A DNA stretch of 64,000 bases from Achatina immaculata (lineage: Eukaryota > Mollusca > Gastropoda > Stylommatophora > Achatinidae), in NCBI GenBank assembly GCA_009760885.1, contig CM019715.1, forward strand, positions 20,970,003 through 21,034,002, written 5' to 3'. The position numbers and the translations under genes are program-made. Below, in pieces: positions 23,040-35,048 of the stretch. How positions within the stretch are numbered: position 1 is the stretch's first letter; each line of letters starts with the position of its first letter. The notes below the pieces were generated by a model. That model saw nothing but the letters and a program-made list of their open reading frames with translations. It was not told where the DNA came from and searched no databases.

Positions 23040-23375
23040 CAAACTGAGGCGATAAGGTAGCCGATCATGTTGCCCTTAAAGCTATTGTAACAATAGGTGT
23101 GATTCCTATGGACAGGACGGATATAATGAAGTCGGGAACTGGTACAGGAGGAGTGGTTGGCACATGCTGATAATATATATCTACAGAGGGTGAAGGTTGG
23201 AAGCGTGCGGAGAGGGGAAGGAAGATCCGAGTGGTTGGCTGGTAAAGTTCCAGGTTGCCAGAACCAACAGCTGACTGGCACAATTAGTGTTCACATTCTT
23301 CAGCGCCTGATGAAACAGAGGGCGGACCATGTATGGGCGGGCCCAGAGTGCGGTGATGCTAATTTCTAGATTCAA
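23040..23375 (+). pseudogene. LINE RNase H-tail fragment
   Basis: The plus strand reads GDKVADHVALKAIVTIGVIP (degraded NExAD motif), then GKVPGCQNQQLTGTISVHIL and LMKQRADHVWAGPECGDANF, the closing Cys-containing tail of the RNase H-type LINE. Homologous to 19.86-19.98 kb. Confidence 0.7.
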
Positions 23376-23719
23376 GAACTGACCAAACGTTATGAATGTT
23401 AAGTACGTGTGAGTTGTTATTCCAATCATCTCAGACAGGACCAAGTTCCCCCCCCCCAAACATCACGTGATCTCTTTTCTTTCTCCAGCCTTAATTATTT
23501 AAATACACGCCGTCCCTGCCCATCCATGATTGGAGGAAAGACCAAACAATCCAAATATCCAGTTTGTATGTGCATGGGCGACTGGCTGGCTGTGTTTGAC
23601 TTTCCTCTGGTTGTGCCGTTGGCCAAGCTAGGCCTGTAGCTGAGGGTACCGTTGTGTCTCCAAAGGAAATTTTGGTGGTGAACTTCTTACAAGAAGGAGA
23701 CAACAAGGCAGAACAAAAC

Positions 23720-23721
<2 letters not shown>

Positions 23722-23763
<42 letters not shown>
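23722..23763. repeat. (AT)n microsatellite
   Basis: AT run directly 5' of the internally deleted LINE element. Confidence 0.95.
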
Positions 23764-23765
<2 letters not shown>

Positions 23766-23766
<1 letters not shown>

Positions 23767-24225
23767 AGATGGCGGGCGTTTTTTAACGCTCTCGCCGGCA
23801 TGCAGAAATCAGCGGAATTCCGCTTGATCTATCATATCCTGTACCGGGAGTTGGGCATAATGCTAACAACCTTACCATGGGACCTATCTAGAGGCGACTC
23901 CAGATGGGCCAAAAAGATATCGTTACGGAAAACTCGCACAGAAACCAACCGATCATCAGGGATGCCAACTCCGAGGAACTCACTCGTCGGCCCCAAACAT
24001 GTGACAAAGATTGAATTCTGGAATGTAAGAACGATGGCAGCACCAACAGGCCAAAGAAAAAGAGGCAGACCGCATGAAACTCTGAAGAGGACATTGTTAA
24101 AAGAGGCCAAATTAACAGGCATAAAATCCCTTGATGAGGTTGAAAGACTCGCCGAAGACAGGAAAAATTGGCGAACTACCTTGTATGCCCTATGTGACGT
24201 TTAACGGCACGGGAAGGATACATGA
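23766..24225 (+). mobile_element. Short LINE-derived element: 5' end fused to 3' end
   Basis: A single open frame (23,800-24,204) starts in sequence typical of a LINE 5' region, reads GPKHVTKIEFWNVRTM (the first endonuclease motif, normally KIGTWNVRTM), and then jumps to GQRKRGRPHETLKRTLLKEA, KLTGIKSLDEVERLAEDRKN and WRTTLYALCDV, the extreme C-terminus of the same family whose tail is at 79-380. Endonuclease body and the entire RT are missing. It ends with the family's 3' sequence ACGGCACGGGAAGGATA and AT repeats. This looks like an internally deleted, non-autonomous derivative. A deletion in a single copy is the alternative. Confidence 0.65.
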
Positions 24226-24227
24226 TA

Positions 24228-24250
24228 TAAGAAGATATATATATATATCG
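24228..24250. repeat. Short AT run at LINE 3' end
   Basis: AAGATATATATATATATCGG after the 3' terminal motif of the LINE-derived element, paralleling the AT run at 48-78. Confidence 0.7.
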
Positions 24251-24329
24251 GTGTTATTTGGCCAAATACACATATGAATATCCGTACATTATTTATACGT
24301 TTATGTGTGTGGCGCCTGCGCGCTAGGAA

Positions 24330-24690
24330 GACACTGTAGGTTTTCGCAATAAGTAACCCATACCTGAGATTCTGTTATCAGGGTTGACGAATAGTAGCTG
24401 ACCAAGACCTAGATCCCACCTCTCTGCTGGTACCCTCAGTAACATGACTAACATGGCTGACATGGCTGACATGGCTGACATGGCTGACATGACTGACATG
24501 GCTGACATGACTGACGGAGCAGAGATAGTCCTAGTTCCCCATGCTGGTCGAAATATTGCACACCCTCTGCTTGTTAGCTTCACTCACGGACCGAAAAATT
24601 GACTGTCATAACCCGCTCCAAAGTCGACCCGACGCTGTCCCTCAGTACCTTCATGGCAGAGAACGGCAGCTCGTAGATACAAGGAGGAAG
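24330..24690 (+). repeat. Dispersed repeat, with internal ATGGCTGAC microsatellite
   Basis: Shares blocks with 57.08-57.37 kb: CTGACCAAGACC, CCACCTCTCTG.TGGTACCC, GCACACCCTCTGCTTGTTAGC and TCATAACCCGCTCC. Pieces occur at 4.31-4.40, 6.17-6.26, 20.57, 22.09-22.15 kb. A 10-bp CATGGCTGA repeat (24,445-24,505) sits inside. No protein similarity noticed; family unknown. Confidence 0.65.
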
Positions 24691-25215
24691 AAGACAAGAC
24701 AAGACATGTGTATATATATATATGGGGGGGGGGGGTTGCGACACTGTCCATAACTGAGTGATAAGTTTATCATGATCCTAAACTGACTGACTGAACAAAT
24801 GTAGGTTTCACTTGAGACGTGACGTAATGAGTGACTGGACAGGCCAGTGATTGACTGGTCCTATGAGGCCTTATATAACCCACACGAGATGTGAGGAAAA
24901 AAAAAATAACAGTAATAAACGGTTCCCATTTCCCGCCGTGCAGCCGTTAAATTACCTTTCAAAAATTTTTGTCAGGTCGCCTCTCATAATTCACCCGAGC
25001 CATCACTCAGGCCAGACAGTCCACAGAAATCCTCTCCTCTCTTGTTTTATCATTATCCCTGGCCATCTCTCCCCCAGGACTCAACATCCCAGCCCGTCAT
25101 GCTGATGGGACATCATGCCTCGACCTTACTTAACCAGCAGTTCTTCATTCTTCCTTGACTTTCAAGTTATCATTTCTTGTACCGTCATTGTCATTTCTGG
25201 TTTTCCTTACATACC
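24691..25215. other. Unassigned sequence
   Basis: Contains a short AT run and a poly-G tract near 24,714-24,735. No gene recognised. Confidence 0.5.
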
Positions 25216-25216
25216 G

Positions 25217-25526
25217 TGAATGATCATTTTTCAGTCTAGATCTCAGTATATTAATTAAGGATTTTTCAGTCTAGATCTCAGTACATTAATTAAAGATTTT
25301 TCAGTCTAGATCTCAGTACATTAATTAAAGATTTTTCAGTCTAGATCTCAGTACATTAATTAAAGAGTTTTCAGTCTATACATCAGTATACTAATTAAGG
25401 ATTTTTCAGTCTATACATCAGTATACTAATTAAGGATTTTTCAGTCTAGATCTCAGTATATTAATTAAAGATTTTTCAATCTAGATCTCAGTAAATTAAT
25501 TAAGGATTTTTCAGTCTAGATCTCCA
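25217..25526. repeat. 35-bp array, subtype with ATTAATTAA, about 9 copies
   Basis: Units of GATTTTTCAGTCTAGATCTC plus AGTACATTAATTAAA. Same period and same CTCAGTATATTAAT core as the array at 26.64-27.48 kb. Confidence 0.95.
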
Positions 25527-25564
25527 TATAAAGATGACTTATTTTCGCAACCTCGACCTCAATG

Positions 25565-25860
25565 TTGAATTTACCATGGACAGTCAAGAAAACCAACGAA
25601 GAAGTCTTAAGAGAGGCTGGAGTTAAAAAGCAAATTGTAGCAGAGATCAGAAGCAGACAAGCGAGATTTGTAGGACATTTTCAGAGAAGAGGAAAATTGG
25701 AACACACTGTGGCAAATGAAAAAAATTGAGGGAAGAAGAGACAGAGGAAGACCTAGAGAGAAGTTATTGGATGGGCTGTCAGTGTGGCTAAGAAGAAACT
25801 CACCTGCGGATCTCATAATCAACTCAAAAGACAGGGAATTATGGCACTTGATTGATTGAG
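25565..25860 (+). pseudogene. LINE C-terminal tail inserted in the 35-bp array
   Basis: The plus strand reads WTVKKTNEEVLREAGVKKQI, VAEIRSRQARFVGHFQRRGK, LEHTVA and later SHNQLKRQGIMALD. It is flanked on both sides by degenerate 35-bp units. Same family as 22.74-23.01 kb. Confidence 0.75.
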
Positions 25861-26230
25861 ACCTCAGTATATTGATGACAGATTTCTCCATATAGACCAC
25901 AGTATATTGATGATTTATTTCTCAAAACAGTTCTCAGTATACTGATGATTGATTTCTCAACCTAGATTTGAGTATTTTAGAATACTGGGGAGAGCTGTTA
26001 TGAAGGCAAAATTCCGCAAGGGATATGCAAATGACTGAAAATATTGATGACCAATTTATCAAACTGGCTGATGTAACTAGTTTCTTGAATTAGATCTCAC
26101 TATACCAGCATAGTAGTGACTAACTTCTTCGCCTAGGCCTCGATATTTTAATGACTTATTTCTCAGCCTAGCCTTTCAGTATATTTATGTCTTATTTCTC
26201 AATGTAGATTTCAGTTATTTTTATTATATC
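25861..26230. repeat. Degenerate 35-bp units
   Basis: Repeated CTCAGTATATTGATGA / TTTCTCAA segments bridging the two arrays. A LINE scrap (CAAAATTCCGCAAGGGATATGC) lies at about 26,005-26,035. Confidence 0.7.
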
Positions 26231-26635
26231 TAGATTTTTAAGGGCATCCATCTTTCCCATAGCAACATATGGCTGTGAGACCTGGACACTTAACAAAACA
26301 GCTGAGAAATACATAAATGTCTTTTGAAAAAGAACAAATACATCCATACTACAAGAACTTAATATTGAAGGTTGGCTAGTAAGGAAAATTAAACAGAGAA
26401 AACTAAAATATTTTGGACATGTTAAACGTCATGATAATTTAGAGAAGACAGTCTAGGAAGGGTACATAATGGGAAAAAGAAAAAGAGGAAGACCAAGGCG
26501 AAGATGGCTGCAAGACATCGTTGATGATCTGCTAATGGATGCATCAACAGCAGGGCATCTTGCTTACAACCGAGAGGCCTACAGGAGAGCTGTTAGGGAG
26601 GCATAGTTTCGCAAGGGACATGCAAATGACTGGTT
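26230..26635 (+). pseudogene. LINE C-terminal fragment inserted in the 35-bp array
   Basis: Reads FPIATYGCETWTLNKTAEKY, ILQELNIEGWLVRKIKQRKL, KYFGHVKRHDNLEKTV, GKRKRGRPRRRWLQDIVDDL and REA.FRKGHAND, with two in-frame stops. Longer copy of the fragment at 13.29-13.59 kb. Flanked by 35-bp units. Confidence 0.85.
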
Positions 26636-27480
26636 GAAATTTGAGTATACTGATTTCTTATTACTCAACCCATATCTCAGTATATTGATGTCTTATTTCT
26701 AAACCCTGTCTCAGTATATTGATGTCCTATTTCTCAGCCCATATCTCAGTATATTGATGTTTTATTTCTCAGCCCATATCTCAGTATATTGATGTCCTAT
26801 TTCTCAGCCCAAATCTCAGTATATTGATGTCCTATTTCTCAGCCCAAATCTCAGTATATTGATGTCCTATTTCTCAACCAAAATCTCAGTATATTGATGT
26901 CCTATTTCTCAGCCCAAATCTCAGTATATTGATGTCCTATTTCTCAGCCCATATCTCAGTATATTGATGTTTTATTTCTCAGCCCATATCTCAGTATATT
27001 GATGTCCTATTTCTCAGCCCAAATCTCAGTATATTGATGTCCTATTTCTCAGCCCAAATCTCAGTATATTGATGTCCTATTTCTCAACCAAAATCTCAGT
27101 ATATTGATGTCCTATTTCTCAGCCCAAATCTCAGTATATTGATGTCCTATTTCTCAGCCCAAATCTCAGTATATTGATGTCCTATTTTTCAGCCCATATC
27201 TCAGTATATTGATGTCCTATTTCTCAGCCCATATCTCAGTATATTGATGTCCTATTTCTCAGTCCATATCTCAGTATATTGATGTCCTATTTCTCAGTCA
27301 AAATCTCAGTATATTGATGTCCTATTTCTCAGCCCAAATCTCAGTATATTGATGTCCTATTTCTCAGCCCAAATCTCAGTATATTGATGTCCTATTTCCC
27401 AGCCCAAATCTCAGTATATTGATGTCCTATTTCCCAGCCCAAATCTCAGTATATTGATGACTGAGTCCTCAGGCTGGCCC
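26636..27480. repeat. 35-bp array, subtype with GATGTCC, about 24 copies
   Basis: Units of TCAGTATATTGATGTCCTAT plus TTCTCAGCCCAAATC. A five-unit block (CATATC, then three AAATC variants) recurs, showing higher-order copying. Confidence 0.97.
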
Positions 27481-28225
27481 TCACTATACTGGGATTGAAT
27501 GAGAGAAATGTAAATCTGAATATTTAATGATGTAACATCAATCCCTAGTAAACACTGACTGCACGTCTGTGTGTGTGTGTTCATGTATGGTCGTGTAAGT
27601 GTTCCCTTAATTCTATGTAAGTGATCAAGTATTAGAGAGAAGGTATTAACTCTTTAAATTCTGAATTACTCCATGCCCTGCCTGAATAAATATTGATAGA
27701 AATTCGTATGGAAAGAAATTGGAAGGAGTTACTCTTTTAAAATATGGGTTGGATATGGATTTTAAATGTGGATTTTATGTGGCATTTTAAAAAATTATTT
27801 AGACTTTGCCTAAATATCGCCCTCGGGATTGATTTGCATAGGAAGATCCACCGACACTGCCAGCGCTGTATTGGAATGAAAGAGTTAAAGAAAGTCCTTC
27901 TTCGGTTGTGGTCATGCTTGCCACAGCTACAGGAACACCCTCCACGGAGTGAGGGCACTCAGAAGCAGGTAGCAGTACTCCTTGGTCAGAACATAAAGGA
28001 ACTCCTTAAACGCAGGACGGTGAAGGCTGGCGAAAACAGGTTCTCAATAAATATGACAACATTGGAATGGTAAGCCAATGATTCTTCTCTCAGGTATGCT
28101 CTGACAAGGGCATATAGAGCCATAACCACAGCAACGTACTCATGTCAGTCTTTGTCAAAATCTTATCTTACACCACTCATTCTTCAAATCTTGCGCTCAG
28201 CTGACCACTTTCTTAGCTTAAATTC
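27481..28225. other. Unassigned sequence with one unrecognised open frame
   Basis: A 109-codon plus-strand frame (27,744-28,073) is non-repetitive and basic (HRKIHRHCQRCIGMKELKKV; LGQNIKELLKRRTVKAGENR). I recognise no family. A retrotransposon remnant or a real exon cannot be told apart from sequence alone. Confidence 0.35.
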
Positions 28226-28229
28226 CGCT

Positions 28230-28248
28230 CCCCCCCCCCCCCCCCCCC
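28230..28248. repeat. Poly-C tract
   Basis: Nineteen consecutive C residues followed by GGG. Confidence 0.97.
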
Positions 28249-28339
28249 GGGTCTCCCTATCTGGAAATAATGCTCACATGACGTTACGAACGATGCTCTA
28301 CTTTTTACCTGTCTTTAGTCGTTTTTAAGCTCTGAACCC

Positions 28340-28530
28340 ATATATAGCAACCCATAGAACAACCCATACAGAAACCAAAAAAAAAAACAGCCCATACAAC
28401 AATCCCATATTGTAACCCATTCAGCAGCCCATACACCAACCCCTACAACAACCTACTCAGCAGCCCATTCAGCAACCCATATAGCAAAACTCATAAAACA
28501 ATCCATACAGCAAACTATGCAACATCTTAT
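28340..28530. repeat. Degenerate ~17-bp CAGCCCATACAACAACC repeat
   Basis: About 11 loosely conserved units around AACCCATACAGCA. Confidence 0.75.
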
Positions 28531-28804
28531 ATTAATATAATGTTTTGTCTTTACAATTCAACAATCTGAGTTGCATACACGGTCATAAACTAGTTTTAAG
28601 CGTTCAAAGACAAGGATAAGTTCTTGCACATTACATTTGTCTTTATTCTTATATTTATCATTCATTTTATTTTCTGCCCCTTTCTCTTTATTATTTTTAA
28701 AAACTTGATAAAGCCAAAATATGTTGTAGTTGTTGTTGTTGTTTTGTTACTAGTCCAAGCTTTCTCTGGCCATGTTTACCAAAACTGATATTATATAACT
28801 ACAC

Positions 28805-29108
28805 TTTTGTTGTCGTTATGGTATCTCTTTTGTTATGATATCTCACTTGTTATGATATCTCTTTTGTTATGATATTTCTTTTGTTATGATATATCTTTTT
28901 TATGATATCTCTTTTGTTATGATATCTCACTTGTTATGATATCTCATTTGTATGATATCTCTTTTGTTATGATATCTCACTTGTTATGATATCTCTTTTA
29001 TTGTGATATCTCATTTGTTATGATATATCACTTGTTATGATATCTCTTTTGTTATGATATCTCTTTTGTGTTGATATCTCTTTTGTTATATCTCTTTGGT
29101 TATAGTTT
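28805..29108. repeat. 17-bp minisatellite, about 17 copies
   Basis: Units of TTGTTATGATATCTCTT with CACTTG/CATTTG variants. Confidence 0.95.
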
Positions 29109-29164
29109 TAAATACGTTATGTTTGGCAGTAACATTCCTGGGCGTGAGTTGTAAATATTGATTG

Positions 29165-29690
29165 TTTATTTTAGCATGTAACCTTTCTGTAGATATACAA
29201 TCTTATTTTAGCATGTAACCTTTCTGTAGATATACAATCTTATTTTAGCATGTAACCTTTCTGAAGATATACAATCTTATTTTAGCATGTAACCTTTCTG
29301 TAGATATACAATCTTATTTTAGCATGTAACCTTTCTGTAGATATACAATCTTATTTTGGCATGTAACCTTTCTGTAGATATAAAATCTTATTTTGGCATG
29401 TAACCTTTCTGTAGATATAAAATCTTATTTTGGCATGTAACCTTTCCGTAGATATAAAATCTTATTTTGGCATGTAACCTTTTTGTAGATATAAAATCTT
29501 ATTTTGGCATGTAACCTTTCTGTAGATATAAAATCTTATTTTGGCATGAAACCTTTCCGTAGATATAAAATCTTATTTTGGCATGTAACCTTTCCGTAGA
29601 TATAAAATCTTATTTTGGCATGTAACCTTTCTGCAGGTATAAAATATTTCTACAAATATGAAACCTTCCTACAGCTATAACATTCTTTTT
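29165..29690. repeat. 37-bp minisatellite, about 14 copies
   Basis: Units of CTTATTTTGGCATGTAACCT plus TTCTGTAGATATAAAAT. The 5' units read TTTTAGC and TACAATC, the 3' units TTTTGGC and TAAAATC, so the variants are segregated along the array. Confidence 0.97.
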
Positions 29691-32015
29691 GCAGACATGA
29701 AACCTGGCGACAGACAATGAAACCGGTCAACAGACAATGAAACCTTGTGGCAGACAATGAAACATGGCGGCAAACAATGAAACATGGTGGGAGACAACAA
29801 AACTTGGTGGCAGACAATGAAACTTGGTGGCAGACAATGAAATTTGGTAGCAGGCATTAAACTTGGTGTCAAACAGTGAAACTTGGTGGCAGACAACGAA
29901 ACTTGCTTGCAGAAAATAAAATCTTGTGGCAGACATTGAAACTTAGTGACGGGCATGAAAGTTGGTGGCAAACAATGAAACTTGATGGCAGACGATGATA
30001 CTTGGTGGCAGACAGTGAAATTTGATGGAAGACAGTTAAGCCTTGTGGCAGACAATGAAACCTGGTGGCAGACAATGAAAGTTGGTGGTAGACAATAAAA
30101 CTTGGTGGCAGGCATGAAACTTGGTGATATACAATGAAACTGGGTGGGAGACAATGAAACTAAGTGGCGGACAATGAAATTTGATGGCAGACAATGAAAC
30201 TTGGTGGCAGGCAATAAAACCTTGTGGAAGACTATGAAAATTGATGGCAGGATTGAAACTTGGTGGCAGACGATGAAGTACGGTAGCAGACAATAAAACC
30301 TTGTGGCAGACAATGAAAACTAGTGGCAGACAATGAAATTTGGTGGTAGAATTGAAACGTGGTGGCGGACAATGAAACGTGGCCACAGCCAATGAAACTT
30401 GGTGACAGGCGTGACACTTGGTGGCAGACAATGAAACTTAGTGGCAGGTATAAAACTTGGTGGCAGACAATGAAACTTGGAGGCACACAATAAAACTTGG
30501 TGGCAGGCATGAAACATGATGTCAGACAATGAAACTTGGTGGGAGACAATGAAACGTGATGTCAGACAATGAAATGTGGTGACAGAGAATGAAACGTGGT
30601 GACAGACAGTGAAACTTGGTGGCAGACAATGAAACTTGGTGGCAGACAATGAAATTTGGTAGCAGGCATTAAACTTGGTGTCAAACAGTGAAACTTGGTG
30701 GCAGACAACGAAACTTGCTTGCAGAAAATAAAATCTTGTGGCAGACATTGAAACTTAGTGACGGGCATGAAAGTTGGTGGCAAACAATGAAACTTGATGG
30801 CAGACGATGATACTTGGTGGCAGACAGTGAAATTTGATGGAAGACAGTTAAGCCTTGTGGCAGACAATGAAACCTGGTGGCAGACAATGAAAGTTGGTGG
30901 TAGACAATAAAACTTGGTGGCAGGCATGAAACTTGGTGATATACAATGAAACTGGGTGGGAGACAATGAAACTAAGTGGCGGACAATGAAATTTGATGGC
31001 AGACAATGAAACTTGGTGGCAGGCAATAAAACCTTGTGGAAGACTATGAAAATTGATGGCAGGATTGAAACTTGGTGGCAGACGATGAAGTACGGTAGCA
31101 GACAATAAAACCTTGTGGCAGACAATGAAAACTAGTGGCAGACAATGAAATTTGGTGGTAGAATTGAAACGTGGTGGCGGACAATGAAACGTGGCCACAG
31201 CCAATGAAACTTGGTGACAGGCGTGACACTTGGTGGCAGACAATGAAACTTAGTGGCAGGTATAAAACTTGGTGGCAGACAATGAAACTTGGAGGCACAC
31301 AATAAAACTTGGTGGCAGGCATGAAACATGATGTCAGACAATGAAACTTGGTGGGAGACAATGAAACGTGATGTCAGACAATGAAATGTGGTGACAGAGA
31401 ATGAAACCTGGTGGCAGACAATGAAATTTGGTGGCAGATAATGAAATCTTGTGGCAGACAATGAAACCTGGTGGCAGACAATGAAACATTGTGACAGATA
31501 TTGAATCCTTGTGGCAGACAATGAAACTTTGTGGTAGAAAATGAAACTTAGTGGCATACAATGAAACCTTGTGGCAGACAATGAAACTTGGTGGCAGACA
31601 ATGAAACCTGGTGGCAGAAAACCTGGTGGTAGACAATGAGACCTGGTATTAGACAATGAAACCTGGTGGCAGACAATGAAACCTGGTGGCTGAAAACCTG
31701 GTGGCAGAAAACCTGGTGGCAGACAATGAGACCTGGTATTAGATAATGAAACTTTGTGGCAGACAATGAAATCTTGTGGCGGACAATGAAACCTGGTGGC
31801 AGACAATAAAATCTTGTGGCGGACAATGAAATTTGATGGAAGACAGTTAAGCCTTGTGGCAGACAATGAAACTTGGTGGCAGGCATGAAACTTGGTGGTG
31901 AACAATGAAACTTGGTGGCAGACAATGAAACTTAGTGGCAGACAATGAAACCTGGTGGCAGACAATAAAATCTTGTGGCAGACAATGAAACCTGGTGGTA
32001 GATATAGGAAATCTT
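29690..32015. repeat. 20-bp minisatellite, over 100 copies, with an 812-bp duplication
   Basis: Units of AATGAAACTTGGTGGCAGAC, diverged. Blocks at about 29,803-30,614 and 30,615-31,426 match unit by unit at an offset of 812 bp. The minus strand reads long Ser/His/Cys/Phe-rich frames (up to 302 codons) because the unit lacks stops in that frame; three units make 60 bp. I see no signal peptide or non-repeat flank, so no gene is called. Confidence 0.97.
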
Positions 32016-32164
32016 TTTGGAGACATAAAAGATCTGCCAAGTTTTAGTTAAGTATTTTTGCTAACAAGAGGTAGCAGTATTAAAGGAGGATTTTTTTTAA
32101 AAAAGGTAATTCATTCCTGGCATTTCTTCTTCTTATTGGGTCTCTGAAACATCAAACACGTTTT

Positions 32165-33215
32165 CTCTTTGTTTTGTAGTCAGTGTTGAGCTGAGGGTAT
32201 CAACACAATCATAGTAGTTAGTGCTGGGATGATGTTAAGAACACAGTCATAGTAGTCAATGTTGGGGTGATATTAAGAACACAATTATCGTAGTCAATAT
32301 TATGATGATGTTAACAATACAATGCTGAGATGCTGAGATGATGTTAACAACACAATTATCATAATCAGTGTTGAGATTGCGCTAACAACTCATAGTCAGT
32401 GTTGAGATGATTTTATCACAATCATCGCGGTCAATGTTGAGGTGATGTTAATGACACAATCATCGTAGTCAGTGTTGGGACAATGTTAACAACATAATCA
32501 TCGTAGTCAGTGGTGGAATGATGTTAGCAAAACAATTATCGTAGTTAATGTTGAGATGATGTTAACAACACAATCATCGTAGTCAGTGTTAGGATGATGT
32601 TAATAACATAATCATCGTAGTCAGTGTTGGGATGATGTTAACAACACAATTATCATAGTCAGTGTTGAGATTGTGCTAACAACTCATAGTCAATGTTGAG
32701 ATGATTTTATCACAATCATCGCGGTCAATTTTGAGGTGAGGTTAATAACACAATCATCGTAGTCAGTGTTGGGATGATGTTAACAACCTAATCATCGTAG
32801 TCAGTGCTGGAATGATGTTAGCAAAACAATCATTGTAGTCAATATTGAGATGATGTTAACAACACAATCATCGTAATCAGTGTTAGGATGATGTTAATAA
32901 CATAATCATCGTAGTCAATGTTGGGATGATGTTAACAACATAATCATCGTAGTCAATGTTGGGATGATGTTAACAACACAATTATCATAGTCAGTATTGA
33001 GATGATGTTAACAACACAATCATCGTAGTCAGTGCTGGAATGATGTTAGCAAAACAATCATTGCAGTCAATGTTGAGATGATATTAACAACACAATCATC
33101 GTAGTCAGTTTTGGGATGATGTTAACAACACAATCATCGTAGTCAGTGGTGGAATGATGTTAACAGCACAATCATAGTAGTCAATGCTGAGATGATGTTA
33201 ACAACTCAACTATCG
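32165..33215. repeat. 38-bp minisatellite, about 27 copies
   Basis: Units of TAGTCAGTGTTGGGATGATG plus TTAACAACACAATCATCG with many substitutions and occasional truncated units (near 32,390 and 32,680). Confidence 0.95.
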
Positions 33216-33450
33216 TATTTGATTGAGAGTGGGTTACGGCGACTGGGTTGATGACCCAGTCTGAACCCAATAAACGAACATTTTTCCAGGCTCCAACATC
33301 ATAAGGACCAAGCTCCTTCATCCAGACTGAGCCTACTCATAGCAGTCAAAAAAGGGAGGCCTGGGAGTCTGTCAAGATATGGGTCAAAGTCCTAGACAAA
33401 GCTATGCCGTTATATTAAAACAACCATGTTTGGTCCCGGGCGTCGTCGTT
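33216..33450. other. Unassigned spacer between arrays
   Basis: No recognised feature. Confidence 0.5.
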
Positions 33451-33454
33451 TTTT

Positions 33455-33745
33455 TGAAAAACAGAAATATAGTTCCTGTAAAAACAGATGTACAGTTTCT
33501 GTAAAACACATGTATAGTTCCTGTAAAACAGAATTATAGCTCCTGTAAAATAGAAGTATAGTTCCTGTAAAACAGATGTATAGTTCCTGTAAAACAGAAT
33601 TATAGTTCCTGTAAAACAGATGTATAGTTCCTGTAAAACATGTATAGTTCCTGTAAAACAGAAGTATAGTTTCTGTAAAACAGACGTATGTTTCCTGTAA
33701 AACAGATGTATAGTTCCTGTAAAACAGAAGTATAGTTCCTGTGAA
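33455..33745. repeat. 22-bp minisatellite, about 13 copies
   Basis: Units of TATAGTTCCTGTAAAACAGA with AAG/TTA/TG variants. Minus frame reads FCFTGTI / LYFCFTG repeats. Confidence 0.95.
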
Positions 33746-33891
33746 GTTTGTAGAAGCATAATTTACTAGGTGAAAGAACTTCTGACCTGACTCGTGCTAA
33801 ATCGAATTGTATCTGACCTAGGCAGTTTTAAGAAACGAGTATTTTACTGTATTACACGTATAATAACTATACGAACTGTGGAGAACTTTTA

Positions 33892-33894
<3 letters not shown>

Positions 33895-33932
<38 letters not shown>
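33895..33932. repeat. (AT)n microsatellite
   Basis: About 19 AT units. Confidence 0.95.
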
Positions 33933-33935
<3 letters not shown>

Positions 33936-34079
33936 TACGGCATATTACAGAGGTTAGGGAAAGGACAATAAGTTCCACCTTGTTGATGCTCAGTGCTGAG
34001 GTCATAGTTTACAGAGAAAGAATGTATGAAGTACAAGCTTGAGAGAATGTGACATCTCTGTTGTATGAATTGTCTTAGA

Positions 34080-34745
34080 TAGCAAAGTGTAGCAGGGTTT
34101 CGATGTCACATTTTCACCAAAGCGGGGTTTTGATGCCTCATTAACACTGCAGAAGGGTTTTGATGTCACAGTAATACCACAACAACATTTTGATGTCACG
34201 GTCATATCACAACATTTTTGATGACACATTAATGCCGCAGCATTTTAAGGTCACAGTAATATGCAACAACATTTTGATGTCACAGTAATACTGGAACAGG
34301 ATACTGATGTCAGAGTATTACCACATTAATGTTTTGATGTCACAGTAATACTGCACAAAATGTCGATTTACAGTAATAATACACAGAGTTTTTTATGTCA
34401 CAGTATTACTGCATCAGCATTCCCATGTCACGCTAATAACACCCAAAAAAAATTCTGATGTCACAATAATACGACAGGAGAGTTTTAAATACAAAATAAT
34501 ATCACAACAACATCTTTATGTCACAGTAATATCACAGAAACATTCTGATGTCACAGTAATATCAGAACAACATTTTAATGTCGCAGTAATACCACAACAA
34601 CATTCTGATGCTGCAGTAGCACCATAACAGAGTTTTTCATGTGGCAATCACACCACAACAAGATTTTTATGTCACAATCACACACACATACACACACACA
34701 AACTGGTTTGATATCACGTTCACAGAACAGGTTTTTGACGTCACA
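34080..34745. repeat. ~30-bp minisatellite, about 20 diverged copies
   Basis: Units of GATGTCACAGTAATACCAC plus AACAACATTTT. An ACACAC stretch interrupts near 34,680. Confidence 0.9.
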
Positions 34746-34950
34746 AACTTTTCAGAATCTTTCTTCAACATTAAAAAATAAAAATAAAAAAAAAGAACTC
34801 TTAAACTGTCGCAGATGTTCTTTATTGTTATCTGTCTGTCTGTTCTTGTTCAGAACAAGTGGATCAGAAATATGACAAGACAAAATAAAGCAATTATTTT
34901 ATAGTCCTCGTTTGTTGTTACCATTTGTAATTTTCGTTAATGACAGACAG
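34746..34950. other. Unassigned spacer
   Basis: A-rich segment, nothing recognised. Confidence 0.5.
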
Positions 34951-34956
34951 ACAGAC

Positions 34957-35048
<92 letters not shown>
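34943..35048. repeat. (GATA)n microsatellite
   Basis: Four to five ACAG units then about 22 GATA units; the complement-type motif of the (TATC)n at 10.2 kb. Confidence 0.97.
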
